Below are positions 11,641 through 23,700 of a stretch of 64,000 bases of DNA, piece after piece. The stretch's first letter is position 1; each line of letters begins with the position of its first letter. The stretch is from Trichosphaerium sp. ATCC 40318. Taxonomy: Eukaryota > Discosea > Flabellinia > Trichosidae. The notes beneath the pieces were generated by a model. That model saw only the letters and a list, made by a program, of their open reading frames with translations, was not told the DNA's origin and ran no database searches. The position numbers were made by a program, and so were the translations under genes. The stretch is taken from NCBI GenBank assembly GCA_038496445.1, contig JALMLS010000304.1:1-64000 (forward strand), given 5' to 3'.

Positions 11641-11731
11641 AACCCCCAAACATTTTTAGTCACGTGATTTTTAAAGTCGCGGTTTTTATTATTTGTGGTT
11701 TTTATTATTTTAAACAGTTACAAAAGAACTT

Positions 11732-13945
11732 TCAAAACTCGCAAACAAAGTTTGAAAGGTATGCAGGTCGTTCATTCTCTCTTTTTTTGCGTTTTGGTTG
11801 TAGGCGCTTTTTAAAGACAACTCCACCAGTTTCAGGATCAATGCTGGCAATTTCGTCGCCAAGAAATGCAGGTTCGCTTACACTTTCGCTATTTGATGCT
11901 TTACTGACCTTATTAACACTAGGCTCTACCAATGAGCTTATTTGCGTCAAATCAATGTTGTCTGGCAAGTAATGTATGTCAGATACATATAAAGGTTCGT
12001 CATGGGAAGCCTGAGCCTTTTTTTTTTCTTTTTTTTTTTTTTTCTTTTCTTCTTTCTCTATTTTGCGACGCTTTTTCCGTTGTTCAACAAGATCTTTGAG
12101 AATGCGTGGAGTGTTAGTTCCTGTTTCAAAAAATCAGCAAAAAAAAAAAACATTCAAAATATTTTACTTACCACGTTTAAGTTGAACATGTTCGAAGGGT
12201 TCCTCTTCTACTAACTCCTTGTTCTCCATCTGCTTTCTTTTACGTGATTCCTTACTCTTATGAGAGGTACCAACAGCAATGCCATCAAGTACTCTTTTGC
12301 TGTTTTCAAGATGCTCTCTAGTATACAAAACTAATTGATGTACTAGTACGTCTAATGTTGACTTTTCAGTTTGTGTGCCTCTTAATATTCTTCTAACATC
12401 TCTATTGTTGCTTTCACTCAAGTTATTGGAACGATCATCCGCGTACTGTGGAGCGACAGCAAACCTTGACCATGTACAAGGAGGCCAGCTGTAGGTAAAA
12501 AATAAATAAAAAATTATTGTACACAAAAATAACGTACTGTTTTAACACATCATCACACTCCACATAGTTTTCAGCCAAGTACTTTATGTACTTTTTACAA
12601 CTGTTGCTTTTATTGGAGACATCCTACACAAAACCATGAGCGAAACAAATCAAAGAGGAACATTACGCACTTGTTTTATTTTTTGCCAAATTTCAACAAA
12701 TTTTTCTTCAGTCTTGGCATCAATTAAAGCGTTTGATGCTTTTTTACACCATTTGTACTCTTTGGTTTTAGCATTGCCCTTTAGATTTTTCTTTCTCCAC
12801 TTTTTGAACGCATCTGCTACATGGAACAGACAATGAGCAATTATAACATCATCACCAAAGACTTGTATTGTTGCTGTAACAAAAATAAGTTGTTTTCATT
12901 AGAAAGAAAAAAAAAACAAACCTTTTTTCAAATTTATTTCGCAGTCCACCATCAATCGCTCAAAGGGAGCACCAAGGGTTTCAAAGAGATGATTAAATGC
13001 ATATTGGTAAGCATTCATCAATTTCGAATCTGTGATTGCCCAACCAGCACTTGTACCTTTGGAGTGTGTAGGTCCTTCGACTTTAAACCAATAAAACAGC
13101 ACCTAAAGAAATGAGTTGTTGTTAAACAAAAACAGCTTACATGAGCACCAACATCGCCTAGGTTATGTACTCCATCACAATATAGCGTAGTAGTGTTCAG
13201 TTTCTTCATCAAAGGTTTGATATCCTTTGGAACATACGAAATGACAACAGTGGGGCTTATTTGAATGTGTATCTCATCAGGGTGTTGCGCAATAATATTG
13301 GTGAATACCTATTTGATGATTAACTCATAACTTAAGCATCTTTGTGTACCTCCATGCTTTTTCTATCTCCTTTACGCACCAAAGAACACAAGTATTGCAT
13401 TTGCCGAGCACTAGGAACTTCAGATGTGTTTAGGTTATCTAAACGATCATCTAGTACCATGTTTCTGCTCTAAAAAGTTGTTACTATACAATTAGAAGAC
13501 ATTACATACCACCAGACGAGAAGGAACACCCTTTTGAAGATTCTCCATTATATCTAGCTTGGTAGACTCGGCTAGGCGTAGGGTAGATGCGTGTGAAGGA
13601 GTACAATCCCTGGAGTGCTCTGAATAAAGAAACTTAATTTTGTCTTAGTATATCTGTTGTTTGCGCACCATGTGACATGCAAAGGCCAACAACCTTTCCA
13701 GTAGACATCAAGCTTTCAGATACTACCATTCGCCCTTTGCAGATGGCTCTATTTTTACAGCGAAAATAGTATTGTCGACAATGGTTTGCATCATATTTCC
13801 CATCCTTGTGATAGGAATGGCACCACTTTTTCTCGACAGACAAGTAAAACAAAGCTGAGTTCCTTGGTGACCACCCCAATAAATGTTTATTGCCATAATG
13901 ACACCGTGCCCAGTCCTTTCGTTCAGGTATGTTACGAACCAGCAT
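11732..13945 (-). CDS. MULE transposase with FLYWCH-like zinc finger
   Basis: The first exon (13945 downward) holds a Cys/His-rich DNA-binding module with YYFRCKNRAICKGRMVV, in FLYWCH/WRKY-GCM1 style. Downstream exons carry the MULE catalytic region: TTTLYCDGVHNLGD (first Asp), then ERLMVDCEINLKKAT (second Asp) running to AHCLFHVADAFKKW, the conserved C-x2-H segment. After the spacer domain comes WSRFAVAPQYADD with SNNLSESNN, the typical post-catalytic N-x3-E-S-x-N. The C-terminal exons 12172-12488 and 11732-12120 encode a basic tail with a Lys-rich run. Introns at 12121-12171 and 12489-12537 agree in phase. At 12624-12670 the obvious CAAG/GTGCG donor gives a phase that runs into a stop, so either another donor is used or the copy is damaged. 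It catalyses cut-and-paste mobility of the flanking ends. Confidence 0.85.
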
Positions 13946-14255
13946 GAAGTGATGCCTTTGTTGTAGTTGGTAACAATGAAGTAAAGATAGAACTACTATA
14001 AGTAAAAAAAGTCTAAAAAAAACCCAGCTTGTTTATCTTATAGCCGGCTATAAGAGTGATACGCATTGTTGTAGTTTTGTCCACAGTCTAAATTTACTAA
14101 TGCGATTAAAAATTTTATTACTGCCTTAGACGTCTAACAACAGTTGGTACCAGGAGACAACACGTGAATTTATTTTCTCAGCCATTTTTAGTTTTTGGCA
14201 GGATTTTTTTAAAACACGTTACAAAGCCTTGGGAGGATGTATGCTACATTATTTT

Positions 14256-14313
14256 TTCGGATCATTTTCGGTTCAGTTTTGGGAACGTTTCGGTGTGACT
14301 TTTCGGTAAATTT
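14256..14313 (-). repeat. Right terminal repeat, inverted ACCGAAA array
   Basis: TTTCGGT-type units (ttttcgg, attttcggttc, gtttcggtgtg, cttttcggtaaattt) are the reverse complement of the left array at 11568-11640, with a 13-base perfect match at the inner edge (aatttaccgaaaa). The array is shorter than the left one. Confidence 0.6.
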
Positions 14314-14496
14314 GTATAACCCTAAAAAAGCATGTGCCATGGTACAACTCCAACAAAATCGCAAATTTTTAAACGGTTTAGCCGATTACAGATATTGTAA
14401 TCTGTTCTACTCAATTAAACGCCCAGTGGAGTCAACATTGGGTCTAGACTTATCAAATGTTTATTTAGTGCAAAAGAGCTAATTCTTTGTTTTATC

Positions 14497-16359
14497 TTAC
14501 TCTTCAAGTACAATTCTAGACAGAAAGTTAATAAAAAAATTGTGGGCAGAAACGTTGACTTGAACATACATTTCAGGCGCTTCAAAACGACATTCAAACA
14601 TCTTTTTACGCTTATTCCTTCCTCTCAATGATTTTTTTGTTGGTTTATTATATGCTTCTGCCTTGCTGACATCTACAGTGTATCTTAAAGAGATTGAAGT
14701 TAGCATATGTAACTACATAAAGACTAAAATAAACCATAAGTGCTAGGTTCTTACCCAAGGTCTCTAAGTGACTCTACAGTAATTATTGAAAGCGGATTCG
14801 TTCCTCCGTTCACTACAGATGTCATGAGCTCTGATCTAAATAAAGATTCCCTCCAATGCCTACAACAAAGTGGCTTAGAAAATAATTACAAAAAAAGAAC
14901 CTCAAACATACGCTAGAAGACTGCCTGGACGGCCCTTATTTTCAACAGGTGTAGTGGTTTCTGAGTTACCAAAAATATTATTGTATTGGGCCGTTGCTAG
15001 TGGTAAAGTGTAACGTGGGTCGTTGGTGTCGCGATCTATGATGACTCCTTTTTTGAAAACCCACAAAGCTCCAAGACCACTATCAGACCAAAGTTAGAGT
15101 CAATTAAAAAATCTACTAGACGTACATAACGTGACCCATCTCATGCTTTACAACGTCATCAAATATACCTCTATTGAGTAGAGATTGAGCATCAGCAACA
15201 TCAAATTTTATTGTGCCAGTAGCCTACAATACATGACCATGGAAAAAAGAACTAAAGTACCGGAAGGTTTTTGCCACCACGGATTTCTCCGGCACCCGCA
15301 CTTCCAAGAGTTTTTCCAACACCATCTATTTCACTGTCAGAGATAATCTTATGTGATAAAGACATACCAATAACAGGGAATTTAATATCAATGTATAGAT
15401 CATCTAGTAAAACACCATTAACAAAAACTCTAGTATTTTGACATACCAACATTTCTCTTGAACGTATTAGATCTACGGTCTGGTAAATCACCTATAATGA
15501 TACTCTCCCACAAACGAGCAGCCTCTTCTACATGAGCAAGCTTAGGGAGTAGGTAAGATATAAGAATAGAAGGACATGGCTCGAATACAAAGGCATACAA
15601 GTTTGTTGATCTGTGGTGTACGAACACCTTCAAAGCCCCACTCAATATTGTAGTCTCCATCTTGTCTTACTTCAAAGAAGTTTAAGTTAATGCCTCCATT
15701 CAAAAATGTAATCTGTATTCTATGTGGTCCTTGAGTAATACGACCCATGTTCACATAAAGATCGTCCACTCTTGCCATCCTAGAAAAAAGTAAGAAAGAA
15801 CCAAAACAGTACAACGTGTCATCACGTCCAGAGACTCTAACAGGTAGAAATATTAGTCTCGTTACCTCCTGATCCACGTAATACTGCTGTATTGCTGACA
15901 GAACCAACTTGAACTCTGATTATACTTTCTGTATTTATTGCAGAAGCAACACGCAGCCTGATGGTGTATAAACCTGTCCTAACAAACACTGGACTGTCGT
16001 ATACAAGGTACTCAGAAGCTTTTATCCATCCCACGTTACAGTTGCCACCTTGTGGATCTGAAGTCGTTTCAAGATCCACATATGGTCGCGTTTGCGAGAT
16101 GCCACAAGCCTCGCCACCTGGGTTAAGACTGTGAGCATCAAAAGGGATAAAAGGGGTATGGTATTCTTGTACCGTGATTGTTGCAGGTGAGTTCTCGCTT
16201 TCCTGTAAACATTTCAGCTTCAATACGTCCTGGAACACTTGTTGTAATCTGCGCTGATACCTAACATCATTGTTAGTACCAATGAAAAACAACAACGATA
16301 CCTGTAAAATCTCTTACAATTGCTACCAGTACTACCAACACAAATACAACATTGTACAT
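14497..16359 (-). CDS. Secreted zinc metalloprotease with N-terminal CBM6-like module
   Basis: ATG at 16359 begins a hydrophobic signal peptide (MYNVVFVLVVLVAIV). The next exons form a CBM6/35-type sugar-binding sandwich: VPGRIEAEMF, NVGWIKASEYLVYDSPVFV, TGLYTIRLRVAS and GGINLNFFEV. The protease follows: AARLWESIIIGDLPD, then a block with IDGVGKTLGSAGAGEIRGG, then KHEMGHVIGLGALW read across an intron, i.e. the HExGHxxGxG zinc signature. HWRESLFRSELMTS and LSIITVESLRDLGYTVDV complete the pattern of leishmanolysin-like/metzincin secreted proteases common in bacteria and protists. The CBM should tether the enzyme to extracellular glycans, so a digestive or matrix role is inferred. The first CBM exon junction near 16150-16200 is unresolved. 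It ends with a stop at 14497. Confidence 0.85.
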
Positions 16360-17634
16360 TGTCCGAGTTGTGTGTTGTTGATTGTATTCGTATTTAATGT
16401 TTTGCTTGCCAATTTTGCGCTAGGGTTCAGTGTGAATTCAGCTCCAATCGTGGTATCAAGCGTTGCAATACTCATAACGAGATGACATACTATCATAGAA
16501 TCAAACGTAGCTTACAATAAAGTGGGTCACAGCCCAAGAGGTTTTTTGCATCACGTGCTGGTTTGACGTTACTTACACTCTCATTATGAATAAACCGTTC
16601 GTGACACCCTGTTTAACCTAAAAATAAGTAGTTGGGTAATAAATAACAGTTTGTACGTTATTGTTCACTTCGTCCAGAGCCAGGCTTTCACTGAGCTAGA
16701 TAATGAGAGTTTTTTTGGTGCACACTTGGGACCACCAAAGATCTACCTCATGGCCTTCGATTCTTTAAAACGCTGTACATATCTTACGGTTACTACGTAC
16801 TGTTTCATGGTTTGTTATGAAAGGGAGCAGTTTTTTTTATTTTCTTACCGCTAGGCAAAGTCTGGAAAATGTTAAATCACTTCACTGGTTTGTTTAGCAT
16901 GTGACTTGCTCCCAAAATTAGAGTAAGAATCAATTATTCCTACCACCCAATGTACTTGCATTACGTATATCTCCTTCGTATGTGTTGGTGATCGAGAGAA
17001 ACTACATAGAAAGCAAGACCAAGTTTAAACAAAAAGCGAAATACGAATGTAGAAGATTGTTTCCGAAACGCAGAGCAAGGTTAAGTATTGTTTTACCGGG
17101 TTGTAAATGATAAAATATTATCAGTATCTCAAGAAAACTTGCCGTAAGTTTCCTGGAGAACAGTTCCCATTGGGATAATAATCAAATAAGAATCATATAA
17201 GTCATGCTATTACATAGTGAAAACTCTTCATTAGATGAATAGGATGAGTAATTACCTAGTATAAGGCTTTCTTCTTTTCCAGTATTCTCTGCCGGAAGCG
17301 AAGACAGTTATGGTGAATTGGTTGTAGGTTCAAGTGTTAAAAGTACACGTCAAGAAGGCTTTGTTTTTTTTTTGATGTTGTTTATGTAGTTTTCTATTTT
17401 ACAGTCGTTTAAAGAGAGAGTCATGTATGAAAAATTAAAACAGAACACATAATAAAAGAGCCGAATCCTTTTCTTTTTTGTTGTTAGGTTCAAATCTTCT
17501 TGTTATTTTCTGATTTTATCCTTTTTTTTTGTTGTTGTTTGAAAACGGTTTCTTTTTTCATCTGTTTGTTTCTTCTTTTACTTTCTTTTTTATGTTCTCA
17601 AAGTGTTTGTGATTGATTTATATAGCTATGTATA
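16360..17634. other. Long intergenic stretch, no gene supported
   Basis: About 1.3 kb lies between the metalloprotease start and the RasGEF stop. Plus-strand frames at 16270-16485 and 16651-16854 have no family features. The first is the shadow of the protease signal peptide. The segment 17460-17600 is a T-rich tract. One CACGTG lies at about 16552. It holds the protease promoter and the RasGEF 3' region. Confidence 0.5.
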
Positions 17635-20600
17635 TCACTTATGTACGCTTACGCTACCACTCTTTTCTGTCTTGAGTTTAGCCGGGAATCCGAGTTGTAC
17701 CCAAGGAACTTGAATAGGTTTAATTTTTTTCTTATTCTTTGAGTTTGCAAGGGCGATTCTTTGTGCTTTTGGTATCTGTTTTTCAAGTAATGTTGACGCC
17801 TTATATTGTTGTTCTTCATCCATTACTGCTCTACTCATAAGCCAATCTTGTATGAACATGACAGGTTCAAAACAATAAGGTGATTGTTGGTATTGTTGAA
17901 TTTGACGAATCGTTGATGCGATTCTATGAAGTTTGTGGAAGTGGATCTGCTTCGTTTCTGGGATAATTATAGGCATACCATCAGTTATCATAGTAAGATC
18001 TGTTAATGATAGACCCAAGTACGGTACACGAGGACATGTGACTTCTTGTATTGCTTTTCTAAGAAAGATGTAAGGCAAACAAAGCTCCGTAATTTAACAA
18101 TAATTTTCTTCCAAAAAAAAAACCACGTTTATCTTCACTCTTTAGAAATATTTGTTTCATAATTATCACTTTCACTTATGATTTATACTCTCAAGTAATA
18201 ATAACAGTAACTTCAATGGAGATACAAACTCGCGAAACCATAAAAAAAAAAAGAACAAAAAAGAAGAGACATCGAAACATACCTGTAGTAGCAAAAGTTT
18301 CCTTCGCCTGCATTGCCATTCATTAAAAGTGCTAAAGCGTTAAACATATTCATAGATCGTTCTGGTAAATACTAGATAAGACATAAGCATGTCTGCGAAC
18401 AGAGTATCACTGAACGTGCCTGCCAAGTGTCATGAAGTCTAAAAATAGCTGAATTATGAAGTGCCGCTACAATTGCCATTAAAGCATTAAAGTTACATAG
18501 ATCCTTGCATTTATCTGCTACACATATAACACTAAAAAAGTAAGACATATTAGTGTTTCCAAAAGAGATAAACAGGCTTGTGTATGCAGAATAAAAATAG
18601 TCACGCAAGGATTGGTTAAAATTAAAGATTTAATTTCGCGTACTAGTTGAGAACATGTGCTCTAGCTTTAACATCTTGTCGTGCCAAAATTTCAGTTGCT
18701 GTCCACTCTGAAATCTAAACAGACGATAGGTATTAGTAGGGAAGAATGATCGAAGAAACAAAAATCATTTTAATTGGAAATATCCTGCTTCTTCCTCAGT
18801 TTCTCTTGCAGAGCATCGCAAAGGTGTCATAAACGTGCGAAGTTTTTAAATTGAAAATTACAAAGCATTTTGATAGACCCGAAAAAAAAAAAAGCACGTG
18901 CGAAGAATTTCGAGAAAAATTGTTTACGTGATAAAGAATTACGTGGTTGGTTTTTTTTTTTGGGAAATTTCGTACTCTGTTGAATCGCGCAATCATTTTC
19001 AAAATATTAGGAGCTAATTTCTTCTTATCGGCCTTTGTCCAGTTACCATTTAAGAATTCATTTGGTTTCATTTTTTTTAATAGATTATGATCCATTAAAG
19101 CAATCTGTCTCGCCATCTATAATTAAAAAGTATACAATAAGAACATAAACCGCATTATCGGTGGGTATTTAGTAATAAACCCAAAAAAAAAAGGGTATGA
19201 CGCAATCATGTTTTGAAAAGGATCTTCTTTTTCCTCTGTAAAAAGCGATCAAAAAAAAAAAAAGGTTTTCTGTTTTGCGCCAAGGTCTTGTTTGTAGCTT
19301 ACTTCTAGTGGGTGTATGTCAAGTACGGTCATTTCAGACGTTAGGTTACATGGAATATATGGTGCTGGTGGTGTGCCGTTGTACTGTATTGTATACTTTC
19401 TACTCTGACCTTGTTTCTATTTTATGTTAAGGAATTGAAAGGATTTTGATAAAGGGTTAAAGGAGTCCAAAAAAATAAAAGAATTCAAAGCTAATTCAAA
19501 TACCACGCGGTATATTATCATAAATAGCATCTCGATAGTAAAGTTTTATCGTAAATATCGGTGAAAGGGTTTTTTTGAGCATAAAAATTCCTTTTTTTTT
19601 TTTTGTTGGCTTTATAAGGTATAGGGTTACATACACGTGCTTGAAGGTATGAGTGAAGTTTTTTAGCTTGTCCAGGATATTCAAGTGCAATTGTAGAATC
19701 GATAAAAGCAGCCATTTGGTTCATTGTATCTTCTTCAAACACTAAATCATAGAAATGCTCTTCAATCCAAATTTTCACACAATTGAGCACGCTATTTAAA
19801 AACAAAATATATCAATTGAAAGTAGGAGCATTATTTCAAAAGATGTCGATGATAGAAAGTCACAAAGTCTCAGTGAACACGATAGATCGTACCGAAGTCG
19901 TATAGGTAGTATTTTCTGTTGCTTGAAGGCTTCGCTGTTACGTCTAGGAACAGGAAGGTTCCATCGTAGAGAAAGAAGCTCAAATATTTCTTCAGGTGTA
20001 CTGAACATTCTGAAAGTCATCAAAAAAGTATTAACGAACTGCCCATCTATCATAAAAACGTAATTAAAAAAAGATGCAATCACGTGCTAGCGAACAAATC
20101 GAATTGATTTTCTGAGATCGCGATGAAAAAAAAATTGCTGAGGCTATACCAGAGTAATTGTCGGGTGTTAACGAAGCAATAAGTGACTCTATAGTGCCAG
20201 CTTTTATCTGTGGTAATAATCCATTCGATCCCATATGGTTCTAGTTTATAAATCGAATAAGGGTTTTGTGATAAACCCAAAAAAAAAAAAAAGGAAAGAA
20301 ACAAAAAAATATCTTCTCGTTAACAAAACAAGACAGCCACGATAACAGAAAAACAAACGTACCAAGTTAAACGTGACATTTTCTGGAGAGCGGTCCTCAA
20401 AGTTAAAAATACGTCTATCGATAGTTTCAAGCTCTTTTTGAGTGTACTACAAAGTAAACAAACCGTTAGACGAAAGGACAAAACCAAAAAAAAAAAAAAA
20501 GCAACAACAAGCTCAAAAAAAAACGTGTATGGCCTTTCGCTTTCACGTGATTAAATATATACTTCGTACCAATCCTGGCGTCACTCTCAATACTGCAGCT

Positions 20601-21119
20601 TTTGAATTTGTTACACCTTCAGTCCAAGTGCGGCTAGAGTCACCTTCACGTGACCTTCTTTTCTTTATCCTACTGTTCTGTCGCTTCATATTTCGCTTTG
20701 CATGAGCCGCCTTATTTTCTGCAGGTGGTGCACTTTCTGTTCTCCGCTTTGGGGTAGGAGACCCTTCAGTACGTTTACGTGTTCTACCTTTGGGCTCAGG
20801 TGCTAGAAAATCTATATCCTTTACACTTTTTTTTAAGTTTCTTTTTGGCTCCATAGCTCCTTTAACGAACCCTGAAGTTCTTTGCTTCTAATTAGAATAA
20901 GAAACTAAACAAAAAAAAATACAAAACAAAAAAATAACCATTAAATAGAAAGAGATCGCTAGCCACGTGTAGAAGTTAAATTTATGAATAAATACGTACA
21001 CCAACAAGCAAATTTTGATGTGATGCGTGCCGCGTAGCATGAGGTATTTGTACATTCCGCGGTGGAGGGTTAGAAATGCTCCTATCTACTTTAACTTGTA
21101 TAACCCGCTTTTGACTCAT
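17635..21119 (-). CDS. RasGEF (CDC25-homology) protein
   Basis: The start at 21119 leads an N-terminal disordered region rich in Ser, Lys and Arg (KQRTSGFVKGAMEPKRN follows intron 1). The RasGEF_N module appears across short exons: IKAGTIESLIASLT at about 20200, DGQFVNTFLMTFRMFSTPEE at about 20030 and WIEEHFYDLVFEE at about 19760. The catalytic CDC25 domain includes MARQIALMDHNLLKKMKPNE, NILKMIARFN, CNFNALMAIVAALHNSAI with FRLHDTW, and CPRVPYLGLSLTDLTMITDG at about 18020. The C-terminal tail is short and basic. Such proteins load GTP on Ras-family GTPases at membranes. There are at least nine introns, several T-rich and carrying CACGTG. The stop is TGA at 17635. Confidence 0.93.
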
Positions 21120-21524
21120 TACTGCATCTGCAATTGGTTAAACAAATATGGTTTAAGCAAATTCACATGTGATACCAAAAAAAAAAAAACCAAAAAGAAA
21201 AAAAAGAGCACGTGATTTATCAAATAAGTTAAACCAAACGCTCTCACTATCAACGCAAATGGCTTTTTTCGAATTAGGTTTTTATGACTTCGGAAATAAT
21301 ATTAATTAACGTGATACACCACTAAGAAGTATAAACGTAATGTTAACACGGAGTTTTGGGGTTTTCTAAACAAATGTTTCACCATCGCCTAGATTCTTTT
21401 TTCTTCCCTCATTACCAGCAACCACAACAGCAAAAACTTTTTTAACCTCAACAAGAGGAGGCTAACGTGTATGTATTTACATTGCTTTGAAGGAGTAACA
21501 AGGCTGTATAAACGTCTCACCTTC
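21120..21524. other. Intergenic region between two minus-strand genes
   Basis: This 405-base gap between the Gemin2 stop and the RasGEF start should hold the RasGEF promoter. It contains a purine-rich run at 21178-21206 and a CACGTG at about 21209, 90 bases upstream of the RasGEF ATG. No gene is visible. Confidence 0.55.
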
Positions 21525-22513
21525 TTAAAATTGCTTGAAGTAATCTCGCGCTATCGTTTGTAATATTACTAAAGCTGGCTTGCTCTCTTCTGGCGCCTAC
21601 ATTAAAAGTTAATTAAAGATAGTTAATGTGAGCGTGCAGTACAACAAAAACGCGAAAAAGAAAGTACAGAAAATGTAGTTTTGAGGCCGTACTGTCTTGG
21701 ATAATTCATTACAACGCCTTTTTAGACTTTGCAAAGACCATGCAGTATCACTATCAATGGGTGCGTCAAGACAAACAAGTAGTGCGTATAACCACTTTGC
21801 TTGTATATTGGATAGTTCCTCTGCAGTTTGAAGCCATTCAGACTGATAACAGACCAGGTTACGAATAGTTACCTAAAAAGGTTAGCAGGGATCATACAAT
21901 GCTTCTTACATCGTCAAATTCTAGTATCAGTGATACTGTAGGTTCTCTAGGTGGTCTACGATCCTTTTGTGCTGCTGTCCTACGGAGATTTGGTGAATTG
22001 ATGTTTTTGAATCTTTTGAACGTTTTGGTGTTTTTGCTGTACCTGTCAGCTGCAATTGCAGTACGCCCACCAAAGCAGAATCCATACCAATTGCTCTTAT
22101 CCTTTTTGTCTGGAATTTTTGTCTTGTTGGCCTTCTTTTTGTTTGATCCTCGGCGTAAATGCTCAAAACGCTATGGTAATGTTATACCTAGAGCGTTGAT
22201 AATACTTTTATGACGTACTTTGCGTTGTGCTTTAAAATCTTTCAAGAAAAGTGCTTTCCATTGCTCAGTTAACTGTGTCGTATCGTCTACTTCATCCATT
22301 TGTGTATCAGGAACGTCATTGTTATTTGAAGGTTTTTCGGTTTGCCTTTTCTCGTTAGAATTGTTGTAACGTTGAGACGTACTCTACTTCGGCGAATAAC
22401 ACGTTGTCTATACGCATAGCTTCCCATTTCACCTGTCGTAAATATTCCAAGCCATTTGCAGGTGGTCCACTGCTTGGAGGCATTGGCCTGCCAGCATCAA
22501 AGGCCTTGGACAT
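21525..22513 (-). CDS. GEMIN2: Gemin2 (SIP1/Brr1) SMN-complex protein
   Basis: Gemin2 holds the Sm pentamer during snRNP assembly with SMN. The start at 22513 gives KAFDAGRPMPPSSGP then NGLEYLRQVKWEAMRIDNVL, matching the Gemin2 'F D ... P P .. EYL r.V..EA...P.V' N-terminus. The middle exon has LTEQWKALFLKDF and VRHKSI, equivalent to the 'W...q...F...R' helix, then NWYGFCFGG, equivalent to 'W..fC.G'. The C-terminal half is the clearest: LEFDDVTIRNLVCYQSEWL, then AKWLYALLVCLDAPIDSDT, SLQSLKRRCNELSKT and PALVILQTIARDYFKQF, stop TAA at 21525. It is about the usual family length. Several introns are inferred; the joint near 22160-22200 is not certain. Confidence 0.82.
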
Positions 22514-22610
22514 GACAAACACAGAAAAAACCTCACAAGACTTTTCATTGCCATTTGTATTTGGAAATAGGTTTAATTTGCCTTGGGCGCTTATTGTTTA
22601 CTCACCAATC
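22514..22610. promoter_or_regulatory. Shared bidirectional promoter, Gemin2 / LYR gene
   Basis: Only 97 bases separate the divergent start codons of Gemin2 (minus, 22513) and the LYR-motif gene (plus, 22611), so both promoters must overlap here or extend into the genes. No TATA box is obvious. Confidence 0.5.
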
Positions 22611-23453
22611 ATGAGTTTAGCTTGCATGCGTTGTATGCGTAGGGCACGGGTTGGTACGCCTACATTAAAACGTAATGCCATGACATCGCACACTAGAGTT
22701 AGTACGTACTCAAACAAAACATTTCTTGCGTGTTTGTAACTTTTGGCAGGTTTAAATAAAAACGTTGTATTTCGCAACTGTGCTACAGAAGCCGCTCCAG
22801 AAAGCAAGCCTACGCCTCCTCCATACGAAATTGATACAAGTTTAACACGGAGACAACGCATTTTGCGTTCATACATGGCAATACATAGACAAATACGTTA
22901 TACATTCGGACAGGGTACAATTGAACATTTTTGTGGAATGTCAAAATTATTTTAACACAACGAAAAATAGACTGGCGCATGCGTAGCAAGGCTGTTGGTG
23001 ACGCAAGGAAAGAATTTAAAAGTAGAGTGTACGAAAACCTCTCAAATACTATGCAATGACTACCCTACGCGTAAAAACACCCATTGCCGTAGATTTTACA
23101 AACTCTTGTTATCATTAATTAGTAATAGCAACGAAACTGACGTAAAAATCATTGAAGAAGGTCTACAAGAATGCTACGCAGGTACAACGCGTCAAACAGT
23201 GCAAATGCGTGACTAACTCTTTTCAGTTCAGCAACATCTAAAGTTTAATGTCCTACAGACAGCTGTGGAGCCTGATGAACCCCAAAGTACGCTCATACTA
23301 GCACTTAGCATTGTAGTAATGTCAATTGTAGAGTTTAAAGTAAAGCCAGAGGCACCACCTCCAGAGGATGCCAGTGGACCATTTAAAGCGTACGCTTTTG
23401 CTACCTACTGCCCTTATCCTAACACTTATCAAAAAGGGATGATATGCCTTTGA
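22611..23453 (+). CDS. LYR-motif mitochondrial assembly factor (LYRM7/MZM1-like)
   Basis: The first exon (ATG 22611) is short, Arg-rich and free of acidic residues (MSLACMRCMRRARVGTPTLK), typical of a mitochondrial presequence. It ends at a GTACGT donor. The second exon has DTSLTRRQRILRSYMAIHRQ, an LYR-type 'r..vL..yr...R' helix, then, after an intron starting GTACAA, DWRMRSKAVGDARKEFKSRV. Next comes ETDVKIIEEGLQECYAVQQH, which resembles the LYRM7 region that binds the Rieske protein Rip1, then a Pro-rich end (KPEAPPPEDASG). The family chaperones Rieske Fe-S insertion into complex III. The third-exon boundary and the 3' end are uncertain: the stop at 23453 is in frame, but a GTACGC donor at about 23389 could lead to another ending near 23520. 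Confidence 0.58.
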
Positions 23454-23700
23454 CCAGAGAATGTGGTGGAGGGAAGAGTGATCATGCAGAAGTGAAACAA
23501 GGAGCAATAAACACTTAAATCAAATTTTTTAGCCGTTCAGTCTATTCAAGATATCGAGCAGTCAGAGCAACACAGTGACTAACTATTGGACCACTAACAA
23601 AGGATGATAACACCTATTGTTAATGAGATAGTACATGGACAACAAAGATAAGTTTAGTTTAATGTAGCGTTGTCGGCCCTTTTTTTTCTTTGTTTTTTTA

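Larger units (their letters stand above)
11568..14313. mobile_element. Mutator-like (MULE) DNA transposon
   Basis: A transposase gene sits between two A/C-rich and T/G-rich ends that are inverted relative to each other. Left end 11569-11581 (aatttaccgaaaa) is matched in inverse orientation by right end 14300-14313 (ttttcggtaaattt). Both ends are arrays of a degenerate ACCGAAA/TTTCGGT heptamer. The element is inserted between kanadaptin (start 11386) and the metalloprotease (stop 14497), both transcribed leftward. The outer borders and the target-site duplication (MULEs usually make 8-11 bases) could not be fixed by eye, so the coordinates are the repeat-defined minimum. Confidence 0.65.

Noticed and set aside
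11493..11972. Plus-strand frame of 159 codons near the transposon end
   Set aside because: It runs through the ACCGAAA array and is antisense to the transposase C-terminal exon.
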